A DNA stretch of 64,000 nucleotides from Bretschneidera sinensis (lineage: Eukaryota; Streptophyta; Magnoliopsida; Brassicales; Akaniaceae): assembly GCA_023935145.1 (NCBI GenBank), contig CM043705.1:18254501-18318500 (forward strand), written 5' to 3'. The notes beneath the pieces were generated by a model. It saw nothing but the letters and a program-made list of their open reading frames with translations, made no database searches and was not told the DNA's origin. Shown piece after piece: positions 46,981 through 58,200 of this stretch (position 1 is the stretch's first letter; each line of letters starts with the position of its first letter). The translations under genes were made by a program, and so were the position numbers.

Positions 46981-47895
46981 TATAATATCATACATTATAT
47001 AAAATATATACTTATTTATTATAAATATTTAAGCAGATCAAATAGATCTGACTTAATTATTAACCTTTCAAGTTTAGCTCACTTTTTAAATTGAATCTAA
47101 GTTTTAACCTAATCGTTGATTTTTTTTTTTCTAAACCTACAAAAATTATGAATAGGATCAATCGAATTAGACGAGGCAACTAACCAATGATGCCTCCACT
47201 TTTTTCTAACCTCCAATTAAAAGGAAAGAAGAAAGGAAAGATTTCCTGTTGACTCATATTAATGCATTTTCTATATCCTATCATCATCGTCATCGTCATC
47301 ATCATCATATTTTCTTGATAATTAAGATATCAATGCGATTATTAGTCATGTGGACAAAAACGTCATTAAAAATAATCTTGGGACCCAACTGGGGCTTGCA
47401 AGGGTAAGGGACGGATGGAAGAAATAGACAAGCTCTGCGTGTCAGTCTGCTATAGTCCTTTCATTCCTCGGCACATGTTATATGTTTGCAACTTTGTATT
47501 GGACGTCGTTTGGCATCTCCTATCAAGTTTTTATTGAGTTGTGACAACGGGAGAGGAAGCAGCATCTTGAACCGACGATTTCATCGTAAGGGCTTGTTTT
47601 GTTGTGATAATCTTGTGGGCTAGTTTTAGGATCGTCCTGCCCCGGAATGATTGATGGACCCACGAATAATGGGGCAGAAACTTTGTATGGTTCCCTTCCA
47701 GTCAAGTGCTGCATTGGATGGATTTTGTTTACACAAGCGGCAATGCTGCTGTAGTATAGTGAATGGATAAAGAAGATAAATGGATGTTCAAATTTAAGAA
47801 CAAATACCAAAACATATATTTCATGTTGAAATAAAAGAAAAAAAATCAGTTGATTTTTACGAAATTATTATTCAGTTTCTAAAAATTTATCAGTG

Positions 47896-47897
<2 letters not shown>
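46981..47897. other. Intergenic region with a less AT-rich island
   Basis: Includes an imperfect TCA/TCG trinucleotide run (about 47278-47308). 47400-47780 is less AT-rich; a 95-codon minus-strand ORF (47810-47523) is present but shows no family signature. A host regulatory region or old gene relic is possible, unproven. Confidence 0.35.
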
Positions 47898-47932
<35 letters not shown>

Positions 47933-47980
47933 CTTATATATTTATATTACTTATATATTTATATTCAGTTGATTCTATTT

Positions 47981-48012
<32 letters not shown>
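47898..48012. repeat. Two TA microsatellites
   Basis: (TA)n at 47898-47929 and 47985-48012, separated by TTAYTTATATATTTATATT. The predicted ORF over them is meaningless. Confidence 0.9.
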
Positions 48013-48168
48013 AGTAGAACAGTTCTAACGTGTCACATAAGCAATGATGTGGACGCTAACATGAACATAAAACTTAATTATCAAATTATTTTTTTCGAAT
48101 AAAATATACTTACTTTCAAATTCAAATATTTGTATGTTTTATTTTTAACTAACAAAATTATTTAATCT

Positions 48169-48790
48169 CTCAATTAATAATAACCATAATAATTTTTTAT
48201 TAATATTCACTCGCATAATAATTCTTATCATCTACAAAATAGTTGTTGATCTGAAAAATCGAACTCGATCTCAATTAATAATAACCGTAATAATTTTTTA
48301 TTAATATTCACTCACATAATGATTCTTATTATCTATAAAAGAGTTATTGATCTAAAAAATCGAACTTGGTCTTCAAAAATTAATTATTTTATTTTATTTT
48401 ATATTTAATACAAAAATAAATATAAAAATAGTTGTTGATCTAAAAAATTGAACTCGGTCTCAATTAATAATAATCGTAATAATTCTTGATTAATATTTAC
48501 TCACATAATAATTCTTATTATCTATAAAAGAGTTATTGATATGAAAAATCGAACTCGGTCTTAAAAATTAATAATTTAATTTCATTCAACTGAAAAATAG
48601 AACTCGGTCTCAATTAATAATAACCGTAATAATTTTTGATTAATATTCACTTACATAATAATTTTTATCATCTATAAAAGAGTTATTGATATGAAAAATC
48701 GAACTCGGTCTTTAAAATTAATAATTTGATTTCATTCAATTTTATATTTAATACAAAAATAAATATAAAAAATGATTTTATCTTATTGAA
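48169..48790. repeat. Four-unit tandem repeat of unequal length
   Basis: Units begin CTCAATTAATAATAAYCGTAA at 48169, 48270, 48459 and 48609 (the first with CCATAA), and end with GAAAAATCGAACTCGGT-like sequence. Unit length varies (101, 189, 150, about 180 bp) because a TTTATATTTAATACAAAAAT segment is present in some units only. Non-coding. Confidence 0.8.
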
Positions 48791-51100
48791 TTATGGGAAA
48801 GTTAAACAATAAAAATAACAATAATTTAGAAAATCACTTCAAAGCATTTTTATGATCAAATCACATTTGGCACAATGATCAAATACACGAGCATAAGACT
48901 GATTTTCATTGATAAGTCTATTGCATCGATATTTTCTCCTTTCAACCACCGCGACTTCTCTGGCCACTCTAGCCACAGGAACAATGAGGTAAATTCTCTT
49001 TTCTCCCTCATCTTCTCATTGTTTCGTGGATCAGTGCATATGAAGACATTGTTTGGCTTTTGTAATTGCAGCTTCTTTCAGGTGATATGATCTTCTTTAG
49101 CGGCCAAAATGTGAATAAAGAATAGTTTAATTCTTTTTGGTGTGGTTATTCTTTGCTTTGATGGTTTGATTAAAAAATATTTTTTAAAAAAATTTTGATT
49201 TACTTGTTTATTAATAATGGGTTTGGGTTAATATGCAGATTTAAGTGGTTTCTGACGTGAATGTGAATAAATAAAAGCTGTTAAGGTTGGGATCAAGCTT
49301 TTTTTTTCTCTCTGGTTCTACTGGGAAATTGTTATCTGAATTTTTTTTTTGAGTAACAACTTGAGTATATAAAATTTAAATAAATATTTGTTGATCAACA
49401 ATGATTTGTATTGTATTTAATGTCAAATGACCATTTCAATTGCTAAAACTACTTTTACTGTTAATGTATTTTAGCTCTCTAAATTTTTTTGAAGTGAGTT
49501 GATTTTTTGTTTCTCTTTCTTTTTATTTCAGGGGTAGGGGGATAGGAAAGACAAACTTTTTTTTTTATCCTATATGAATTTTTATGGTGTTCTCTTTTTT
49601 ATTATTTTGCAATTATATGGAAAAGGCTATCATGAAGATGTAGAAAATGTCATTTTCATCTCATTTTCTTAGTTTACATGAGTTAATAGATACTGATAAA
49701 AATAAGAGATTTTTAAGATGAAGTATAATAATTTTTATATTGAGATACAAATTTTGAATTAAAAAACTAATAGATAAAAATGTTTGAATATTAAGATGAA
49801 ATAAGATAAACTGAATATTGAAATATGCAAAATTTTAGTACAATGAATATATACAAAATTTAAATATAATGAGGAAATGAAAAGGCTAATAGATTAAAAA
49901 AAAATGATTTGATAAAAAAATTGGATATAATGAGTAGTTGAAAAGCTATTAGATAGAAAAATGCTTTGAACATAATAAGAAGAAAAAGGTAATAAATATA
50001 GATAAAAGGCAATAAAAAATGCAAGATTTTTAAAATGAAATAAGTTAATTTTAAATATTGAAATACACAAAATTTAAATATAATAGTGAGAAAAAATTTA
50101 ATATATATTGATAAAATATGTGATTAGTATATTTATTTAATGGATGTTTTATTAGCAAAAAAAATAAATACATATTATTTTAATCCAAATTAAATATATC
50201 ATGAATATTTTTATCCAAATTAAATATATCATGAATATTTTTGTATTTAAAATTATTTACTTTATAAATATATGTCAATAATTACCTCAATTTTAGTAAT
50301 TATCTCTTAGAAGTCTTACCTTCTGCTTCAATTTTTGTAACTATCTCTTAAAATTATAAAAAAAAATTGTTTATTTTAATTTTAAATATTAAACTTAATT
50401 AAATTAATATATAGTATTATCTAAAAAATTTGTTTCAAATTGGCATACTTACATTTATATACCTTAAAATTAACTAAATTTTATTTTAAATATTAAAAAA
50501 ATCAAATAGGAACTATTTTAATAAAAACTAAACTAAATATTGTTATTTTAGAAAAAACAGTTAGTATCTTAGATGACAAATAAATTGTCAATTACATCGA
50601 TTGGTGTGCAGTGCAAGAGCTATAATAGTATGATAAAGGATTCTAAAAGAGAATATTGCTATATGTTTATCTAAAACGACACAAGATTTATCATCAAAAT
50701 TATTTTCTATTCTGTTACTATTAATATGTTACACAAGGGGAGGAAATATGTACTATTTTTGCAGCAAGCACTATTGTATGGATATTTAGACAACACAAAA
50801 AAAATAAGGCTTTAAATTAGAAATGTATAAATAATTTTTTATTTAATTCAAATGTTTATTATTATAAAATAAATTATTTTTAATTAATATTTTTTTCCTC
50901 ACATTTTGTTTTTATAAACAAAATATTCTTGTGCATTTGCACAGGTTCAAAATTAATTAAAAATAAAAAATATATGTTTTTGATTATAATGGATGTGAGT
51001 GCCATGTCAAAAAAATATATACTTCAATATGGATTGATTGGCCGCCCAAGGGGCTTAGCCCTCCCAAATTAAAGTTAGAAAAGTAATTATGTAGTAACTG

Positions 51101-51101
<1 letters not shown>
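48791..51101. other. AT-rich intergenic region
   Basis: A slightly coding-like patch at 48870-49010 ends at a possible donor (AATGAG|GTAAAT), but no gene family is recognised. A 30-bp direct duplication around ATCCAAATTAAATATATC lies near 50182-50241. Otherwise low-complexity A/T sequence. Confidence 0.4.

Positions 51102-51138
<37 letters not shown>
51102..51138. repeat. TA microsatellite
   Basis: (TA)n, 37 bp. Confidence 0.9.
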
Positions 51139-51142
<4 letters not shown>

Positions 51143-51844
51143 AAAAAAATACTTGACCTCATTAAGGCCTTAGATAATGCAAATTTCACTGTAGATTTAA
51201 AACATACATTTGCCAAAACAAACTCGGTTAACTTCAAATAAAAACATTAAAAAATGAAAGTACTTTAGCATAAAAAGGCCATTCAATTATAAGTTCTTTT
51301 CTCTCTCTTTCCCTCTTTCTCCTTTATTATTCTCTTGGTTCAAGAGAAAAAAACTTAAACCTCATACATCATGGACGCATACTCCGGTAACTCACAATTC
51401 CAACATTTTCATGATAAAACAATATATTTAATTATAAAAAATTTATTTGGTGATAAAATCAATATATTTAGTGATATTTTTTTATTATTAAAAAATAATT
51501 GAATTACTAATTATTTTAAAAGTTTAAGTTGATGGTCCAATTAATTTTTTATTTTTTAGTATTTACCATTAAATGTATTGCTTACTACTCAATGTAAGTT
51601 TTTTTTTATCACCAAATGTATTATTTGACTGGAAAATATATCTAGTGATTTTTACTTTTAAGTGAGTCACCATAAGATCTAAGGGTGAACATGATTCGAT
51701 ACCACAAAATTTGGTGGAATCATAACCATAATCAAAACTTTGGTTTGTCCAAAATTATAACCATAAACCAAACTATTTCTTTCGGTAACCAAACTTTTGG
51801 TTCGGTTTGGTTATCGAAATTTTGCAACTAACAACGGTTAACAG

Positions 51845-51879
<35 letters not shown>

Positions 51880-52390
51880 CAAAATTTACCAAATTAAAAA
51901 AATTATACTAATCAAAGTATAATATAATTTAAAAGTTAAAACACCACGATCCCATTCAATCAATACTAATTAAGACACATTAAAATTATTAACATCATTC
52001 AAGCTACATTCAAATCCTAACCGCGAAAGGTTGCGCGTGAAGCATCTCCTAAATTAATAGCTAGATTCATGTTTCCCACGCGCTTGAGATAACGTGATTG
52101 AATTTTATGGTACAGTCAATGTTTGAGTGGGGGGGGTGACGGAAGAGGAACAATTAAAAAGGGTATTTTAATTTGAAGTTCATGGGACAGTGTAAATGTG
52201 GCAGTAAAGTGTGGTCTTATGCGACGTCGCTTTGACCATACAAATTCTGCCATGGTGGTAACTCATAGCCTCTCTCACAGATTGCCTACATGAAAGCAAA
52301 AATGAAATTATTCTGAGATTCTTTGCTCAAATTCCTTTCACTCTTCTTTCTTTTAATATTATTCACATAAATAAGATAGTTAGTAAGTGT
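51139..52390. other. AT-rich intergenic region
   Basis: A poly-A run lies at about 51845-51877. GGTTTGGTTATCG and CCAAAC words (51700-51830) suggest an eroded transposon end. No gene seen. Confidence 0.4.
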
Positions 52391-52989
52391 TGATTCCAAA
52401 AAACAGTTGGTGCTGACGTGGCCCGAATGTTGACGTGGCCTAGGTGTTGATGTGGCCTGGGCCCTGCACAAGTAACAGGGATGAACTAAAGGCCCTCAGA
52501 AGGAGGGGAGGGGGAGACCTCCAAGAGCGCTCAGAAGCTCAAGTTAGCACGAGGGTTTAAGAGAGAAACCGAGGGCTTAAGTAATTGGAGTGTAAGCAAA
52601 AAAATCTGAATCCCTGTAAATTTTATACCTTGGCTTATTTATAGCCATCCGCCCGTGGGAGGGCATTGATTACAAGCTCAGGAGAGCGCGTATTGTAGGG
52701 TGGCTGCAAGGCGGTATGCTGTAGGGTGGCTGTAGGGCTGCGTATGTAGACGGCTGTAGGGCGGCATGTCGTAGAGTGGCGTAGGGTGGCTGCAGACCTG
52801 TGTGTGTAGAGATGGGGGTCAGGCATAGGTCTGTTGGGCCGGAGTGTCTATTGGGCCGGAGTATGTATGGGCCGGAGTGTTTATTGGGCCGGAGAGTTTA
52901 CTGGGCTGGAGTGTCTATTGGGTTGGAGTGTTTATGTGCTACATTAGCGAGCCGCTTCTTATTGGGGCAGAGTATTTTGGGTCACATCA
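52391..52989 (-). repeat. 3' LTR of the satellite-bearing element
   Basis: About 600 bp. It contains three TGACGTGGCC-like words near its end (52413-52460), a minus-strand TATA box CTATAAATAA (about 52635-52644), and a roughly 20-bp repeat around GGGCCGGAGTGT (52846-52935). It is longer than its partner by extra copies of these short repeats. Confidence 0.75.
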
Positions 52990-53089
52990 CAGGTCCCCCA
53001 CTTCCTCAGGTACTTGTGCCTTGAGGAAGTAAAACGTGATGTTGGTGCCGTGGCCAAGCGTTTATACTTAAAAGATTTGGGACGTTGGC

Positions 53090-53690
53090 AGCTAGTGGCT
53101 TGGAGATTCCTGGTCGAGCGTAAGCAGCTCATGCGCTAGGCCTCGGACTTGGAGATGCTTGGCCGAGGGTATGGCAAGCAGCTGATATGCTCGGCCTTGG
53201 AGATGCCTGGCCGAGCGTTATGACAAGCACCTCATACACTCAGACTTGGAGATGCCTGGCTGAAGGTATGACAAGCAGCTTATACGCTCGGCCCTGGAGA
53301 TGCCTGGTCGAGGGTATGACAAGCAGCTCATACGCTCGGCCTTGGAGATGCTTGGCCAACGCCTTGAGATGCCTGGCCAACACTCGGCCCTAGAGATGCT
53401 TGGCCGAGGGTATGACAAACAGCTCATACGCTTGACCTTGGAGAAACTTGGCCGAGTGTTTAACAATCAGCTCAAACACTCGGGCTTGGAGAAACTTGGC
53501 CGAGGGTTTAACAAGCAGCTCAAACGTTCAGACTTGGAGAAACTTGGCCGAGCATTTGACAAGTAGCTCAAATGCTCGAACTTGGAGAAACTTGGTCGAG
53601 CGTTTGACAATCAGCTCAAACGTTCAGACTTGGTGAAACTTGGCCGAGCGTTTGACAATCAGCTCAAACGCTCAGACTTGGGTGTGCACG
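53090..53690. repeat. 48-bp satellite-like array (about 12 units)
   Basis: Unit reads about CTTGGAGATGCCTGGCCGAG then GGTATGACAAGCAGCTCATACGCTCGGC. Unit starts at 53202, 53251, 53299 and 53347 show a 48-49 bp period. Two subfamilies occur in order: the GAGATGCCTGG type to about 53410, then the GAGAAACTTGG type. 48 bp is a multiple of three, so ORFs appear on both strands without meaning. Confidence 0.88.
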
Positions 53691-54420
53691 CGATTGCTTG
53701 GCCGTGCACACTATTGTGCACTGATGCTCGGCCTGTGTGCACTAGTGTGCAGTGATGCTGGGATGAGTCCGAGCATATGAGCACATATGCCATAGCTCAG
53801 ACTTGGGTGTGCGCGCGATTGCTTGGTCTTGCGCACTATCGCGCACTGATGCTCGGCTTGTGCGCACTAGTGTGCACTGATGCTGGGACGAGTCCGAGCG
53901 TATGAGCACATATGTTGTAGCTTGAACTTAGGTGTGCGCGCAATTGCTTGGCCGTGCGCACTGTTGCGCACTGAAGCTCGGCCAGTGCGCAAAAGTGTGC
54001 ACTAAAGCTCGGCCTTATCCGAGGGTCTGCACACATATGCCAATGCTCAGCCTTGGGTTTGCGCGGCTTAGTTTGGCAGTATGCACTATTGCACACTGAA
54101 GCTCAGCTAGTGTGCACAAGTGTGCACTGAAGCTCAGCTAGTGTGCACAAGTGTGCACTAAAGCTCGGCCTTGTCCGAGGGTCTGCACACATATACCAAT
54201 GCTCGCCCTTGGGTATGTGTGGCTTAGTTTGGCTATGTGCACTATTACGCACTGAAGCTTGGCCTTGTCCGAGGGTCTGCACACAAATGCCAATGCTCGG
54301 CCTTGGGTGTGCGCGACTTAGTTTGGCCATGCGCACTATTGCGCACTGAAGCTCGGGCAGTGTGCACTAAAGCTCGGCCAGTGTTCACAAGTGTGCACTG
54401 AAGCTCGGACAGGGGCATGT
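53681..54420. repeat. 125-bp satellite-like array
   Basis: GGTKTGCGCG starts at 53681, 53806, 53931 and 54056, exactly 125 bp apart. Later spacings of 156 and 94 bp show unequal exchange. The unit is rich in GTGCGCACT and TGTGCACT palindromic words. Confidence 0.88.
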
Positions 54421-55150
54421 GAACTATGGCGTTTAGCCGTGTGCACTTAGCAACAGCTTGAACAGGGGTGTGTGCACTGGTGTGCACTGAGCAATGGCTC
54501 GGACAGGGGCATGTGCACTAGTGTGCACTGAGCAATGGCTCAGACAGGGACGTGTGCACTAGTGTGCACTGAGCAATGGCTCGGATAGGGGCATGTGCAC
54601 TACGGTGCCCGGCCGTGTGCACTTAGCAACAGCTCGGACAGGGGCATGTGCACTACGGCGCTCGGCTGTGTGCACTTAGCAACAGCTCGAATAGGGGCAT
54701 GTGCACTACAGCACGACCGTGCACACTTAGTAACAGCTCGGATAAGGGCATGTGCACTATGGTGCTCGACCATATGCACTTAGCAACAGCTCGGACAGGG
54801 GCATGTGCACTATGGCGCGGTCGTGCACACTTAGCAATAGCTCAGATAGGGGCATGTGCACTACGGCACTCGGCCGTGTGCACTTAGCAACAGCTCGGAT
54901 AGGGGCATGTGCACTACGGTGCTCGACCGTATGCACTTAGCAATAGCTCGGACAGGGGCATGTGCACTACGACGTGGCCATGCACACTTAGCAACAGCTC
55001 GGACAAAGGCATGTGCACTACGATGCTCGACCGTGTGCACTTAACAACAGCTCGGACAGAGGCATGTGCACTACGGTGTTCGGCCGTGTGCACTTAGCAA
55101 TAGTTCTGACAGGGGCATGTGCACTACGGCGCTCGGCCGTGTGCACTTGA
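54420..55150. repeat. 53/51-bp satellite-like array, with a 41-bp prelude
   Basis: GCATGTGCAC recurs at 54591, 54644, 54697, 54748, 54801, 54852, 54905, 54958, 55009, 55062 and 55115: spacings of 53 or 51 bp. Before it, GAGCAATGGCTCGGACAGGG repeats at 41 bp (54489, 54530, 54571). Ten or more units. The 51-bp units share the variant CGTGCACACTTA. Confidence 0.9.
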
Positions 55151-55249
55151 AACTCTAAAGTGTGCTACGTGGTGTCGGACGGCTTGGCATCGCAATAGAT
55201 GAGTTCTTTAGACTTCTTTGCTTCTACTGTTCAACGAGAGATGGTGATT

Positions 55250-55266
55250 TCCCACAGACGACACCA
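55250..55266 (-). other. Primer-binding site of the satellite-bearing element
   Basis: Minus strand TGGTGTCGTCTGTGGGA, six bases downstream of the 5' LTR end. Compared with the usual plant form TGGCGCC it has two C-to-T changes. Confidence 0.65.
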
Positions 55267-55272
55267 ATCTAT

Positions 55273-55786
55273 TGATGCCAAAAAACTGTTAGTGCTGACG
55301 TGGCCCGGATATTGACGTGGCCTTGGTGCTGATGTGGCCTAGGCCCTGCACAAGTAACAGGGATGAACTAAAAGCCCTCGGAAGGAGGGGAGGGAGAGAC
55401 CTCCGAGGGAGTTCCGAAGCTTAAGATAACACGAGGGCTTAGGAGAGAAACCAAGGGCTTAAGTAATTGGAGTGTAAGCAAAAAAATCTGAATCCCTGTA
55501 AAATCCATACCTTGGCTTATTTATAGCCATCCGCCCGTTGGAGGGCATTGATTACAAGCTTAGGAGAGGGCGTGTTGTAGGGTGGCTGTAGGGCTGTGTA
55601 TGTAGACAGCTGTAGGGCGGCATGTCATAGGGTGGCGTAAGGTGGCTACAGAGCTGTGTGTGTAGAGATGGGGGGGTCAGGCGTAGGTCTGTTGGGTCGG
55701 AGTGTCTATTGGGCCAGAGTGTGTATAGGCCGGAGTGTTTATTGGGCCGGAGAGTTTACTAGGCCGGAGTATTTTGGGCCATACCA
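55273..55786 (-). repeat. 5' LTR of the satellite-bearing element
   Basis: 514 bp. Minus-strand TATA box CTATAAATAA at 55517-55526 would drive transcription into the arrays. It has the same TGACGTGGCC triplet and GGCCGGAG repeats as the partner LTR. Confidence 0.75.
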
Positions 55787-55961
55787 CTAAGACTCTAATT
55801 TTTAAATTGCAACATTTTAATTTCTCTTTTTATTTTTTAATTATGATTTTCTTTGTTTTAAATAAATTTTTAGTTTTTAATTTTGGTATATTCCATCAAT
55901 TATTTAACGATTTCTATAGAATTAAAAAATTGAAAATAAAAATAAAAAAGAAAAATAGTTT

Positions 55962-56610
55962 TCATTCTTTAAAAATAGAATTCAAAACATCCAAATACCC
56001 AAGGGATCTTGTTACACGGTGGATTCCATTTGCCCTGAAAGCAAGTGCTACCAGGAGAACGTTTAGGGGGAATGGCAGTGTGAAAAATTCAAAGGCTTCG
56101 ACCTTTCTAAAAGAGACGATATGTGGACCAAAGAGCCCAAGTGGAGGCAAACATTGCATTCCAAGGGAGATTTGTCTAGTAAGAATCAAGTGAGGATGCA
56201 TTAGATATAAGCCATGATGAAACGCAAAGGCCAACGCAGTCCTTGCAGTGGTCATTGCTTGAATTACAAAAGGATCGACTACACTTCCTACCCGAGCTGA
56301 TAACCCAACTAGAAATTCATCCTTTGCATTCCTTACCACCACACCCACACCACCTGATGAATCATCCTTGAATATAGCACCATTAACGTTAACCTTTACC
56401 AGAGAAGATGATGGAAGTTGCCAACGAACCACCTGTGCCTCATTGCCATCTACTGCAGTATATGGTTTCCCGTTAACCTCATGAACTTCTGTCCAATAAT
56501 TTTTAACAAAGCGATGCACCTCTTCTGGCTTCTTCCCCTGTTTCCCTAAGTTCAACTGATTTCGATTACTCCATATAGCCTACGCCATAATCACCCATAC
56601 AATCATCAAT
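55962..56610 (-). pseudogene. LINE-type RNase H-like domain remnant
   Basis: The minus-strand frame contains WQLPSSSLVKVNVNGAIFKD then SGGVGVVVRNAKDEFLVG, the start of the plant RNase H-like (RVT_3) domain seen at the C-terminus of LINE polyproteins. Upstream (56610-56555) an AIWSNRNQLNL phrase extends the match. The first catalytic Asp (normally VNVDGA) is Asn. After AFAFHHGL the frame drifts and later motifs are lost, so it is truncated or shifted. The 5' part of the LINE is absent. Confidence 0.65.
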
Positions 56611-57439
56611 CCTACCTCTCATGCCTTCATAGCCCACTGCAACAAGAACATTATCCCCAGTCGCTGGAACTAACTCTGGGATCACCTCCTTCCACACCCC
56701 TCCTTGAATGTACACAACCTGTAACAATGCAGATTTAATCCACACACCCACATGAAATAAAATCACATAACCATAAAGATAAAAATTAATAAACACAATC
56801 ACCAAAATTTATGGTATAATTTTTTGAATAACAGAAAAATTGTAAAGCCCTCTCAACTCTCACTATCTCAAAACCTCATTACACCCTCTCAAATATCTCA
56901 ACCCTTCGTTATTCTAGTGCTACAAAGCCTTAAATTCTATTTTAACCTCATTCATAGTATCATAGCAGTAAGATCTCAAAACCCAAAATCATGAAAAATA
57001 GTTCTTTTACTTCTACTTCCCTTGAAAATTCTACCTAAACCCTCCCTCTCCTTGCTATTCTCAAAACCCAAAATCATGAAAAATAGTTCTTTTACTTCTA
57101 CTTCCCTTGAAAATTCTAGCCAAACCCTCCCTCTCCTTGCTATTGTCACATAGCCAAACACTTCTTCCCTCCCCACTCACATCACCCATGACGTCACCAC
57201 CATAATTCCCTCTGTTGCCATCACCAACCATGACGTCACCCTCACAATTCCCCCAGCCGACGCATACTAACTTTCTCCCAAGCCATGACATCACCCAACA
57301 CCACTATCCCTTCCCTACAATTTTTGGCCCTACCACCCATCCTTACAACGTCATCAGCCATAATGTTCCCTCTATTAACGCTGCTGCCCTATAGTCCCTT
57401 CTTACAATTTCTCTCTTGCCGCCATAGCCGCCTATCCCC
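56611..57439. other. Intergenic sequence with an 85-bp tandem duplication
   Basis: TCTCAAAACCCAAAATCATG starts at 56974 and 57059; the two 85-bp copies are nearly identical. 57160-57440 is C/T-rich (CCCTCC, ATGACRTCACC words) with no recognised gene. Confidence 0.6.
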
Positions 57440-58200
57440 AATCTTCAAACCTTGTGTGTCAGGAAACAACCTCTTACTTTTGTTGATAACAGTCATCTCT
57501 CTCATGTTTGTAAATTACGTAAAGTCATCTATGGTATAAAACAGACACATAGGGCTTGGTTTTGTCGCTTCAGTTTTTTTCTTCTTTATCTTGGATTTTC
57601 TTGTAGTCGGCCTAACACTTCTATGTTTGTTCTCAAGTCATCTCATGGTTTTCTTATTTTACTTTTGTATGTTGATGACATTATCCTCACAGAAAATAAC
57701 ACCACCTTACTTTTTCGCTTTATACACACTTTATCTAACTAGATTGCTATGAATGATCTTGGTGATTTTCATTATTTCCTTGACATGAAGCTGTCCATCA
57801 CCCCACCAGCTTGTTTCTCTCTCAAACTAAATACATCGAAGACTTTTTACTTAAATTTTCTATATCATCTGCAAAACCTATTAAAACTCCTCTTCCTTCC
57901 CAATCTGTACTTTTCCTACATGACAGTGAACTTCTAGTAAATCCCTCTAAATATAGGAGTATGGTTGGAGGTCTACAGTATTTAACCATGACTCGACCTG
58001 ATATTGCATATGCTGTTAATCTGACTAGTCAATTTTTGTATGCTTCTCGCATGACTTATTTTCAGCTTGTCAAACATATTTTTCAATATTTATATGGAAC
58101 CACTAATCATGGTTTACGTCTTTCTTCTGCCAATGATTTCTCTCTTTCTTGCTATGCAGATGTAAACTGGATAAGCTACCTAATAGTGCCTTCAGTATTT
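57440..58200 (+). pseudogene. Copia reverse transcriptase-RNase H fragment
   Basis: Reads VCKLRKVIYGIKQTHRAWF, then LLYVDDIILT (YVDD codons at 57668-57679), NDLGDFHYFLDMKL (57752 on), a frameshift near 57800, and MVGGLQYLTMTRPDIAYAVN (57961 on). It stops after SCYADVNW (about 58170), where RNase H should continue. No LTRs nearby. A truncated, dead copy in the same direction as the downstream host gene. Confidence 0.85.

Larger units (their letters stand above)
52391..55786 (-). mobile_element. Non-autonomous LTR element made of satellite-like repeats
   Basis: Two direct repeats (52391-52989 and 55273-55786) flank a 2.3-kb GC-rich interior. On the minus strand the right copy starts TGGTATGGCCCAAAATAC and ends TTTTTTGGCATCA. 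Six bases later comes TGGTGTCGTCTGTGGGA, close to the TGGCGCCGTCTGTGGGA primer site common in plant Tat-type gypsy elements; this gives strand and class. The left copy is preceded (minus strand) by GAGGAAGTGGGGGACCTG, a fitting polypurine tract. The interior has no gag or pol, only three tandem arrays. Target duplication is imperfect (GTAAG at 52383-52387 against CTAAG at 55787-55791). Class call is inference; a LARD-like or Tat-derived deletion element is the best fit. Confidence 0.75.

Noticed and set aside
47523..47810. 95-codon minus-strand ORF in a less AT-rich island
   Set aside because: No domain or codon pattern recognised; low-confidence chance ORF.
47893..48102. ORF of alternating Tyr-Ile
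   Set aside because: TA microsatellite.
48875..49090. Possible first exon with donor AATGAG|GTAAAT
   Set aside because: No family match, no partner exon found nearby, AT-rich surroundings; kept only as a note.
53187..55097. A dozen overlapping ORFs on both strands with repetitive products
   Set aside because: They result from tandem units whose length is a multiple of three or nearly so; no protein family signature.
53681..55150. Regular repeats resembling a CRISPR array
   Set aside because: Plant nuclear context, repeats are contiguous without unique spacers, and no cas genes; these are satellite-like arrays in an LTR element.
55735..56193. Plus-strand 152-codon ORF across the LTR end
   Set aside because: Antisense shadow of the LINE remnant plus LTR sequence.
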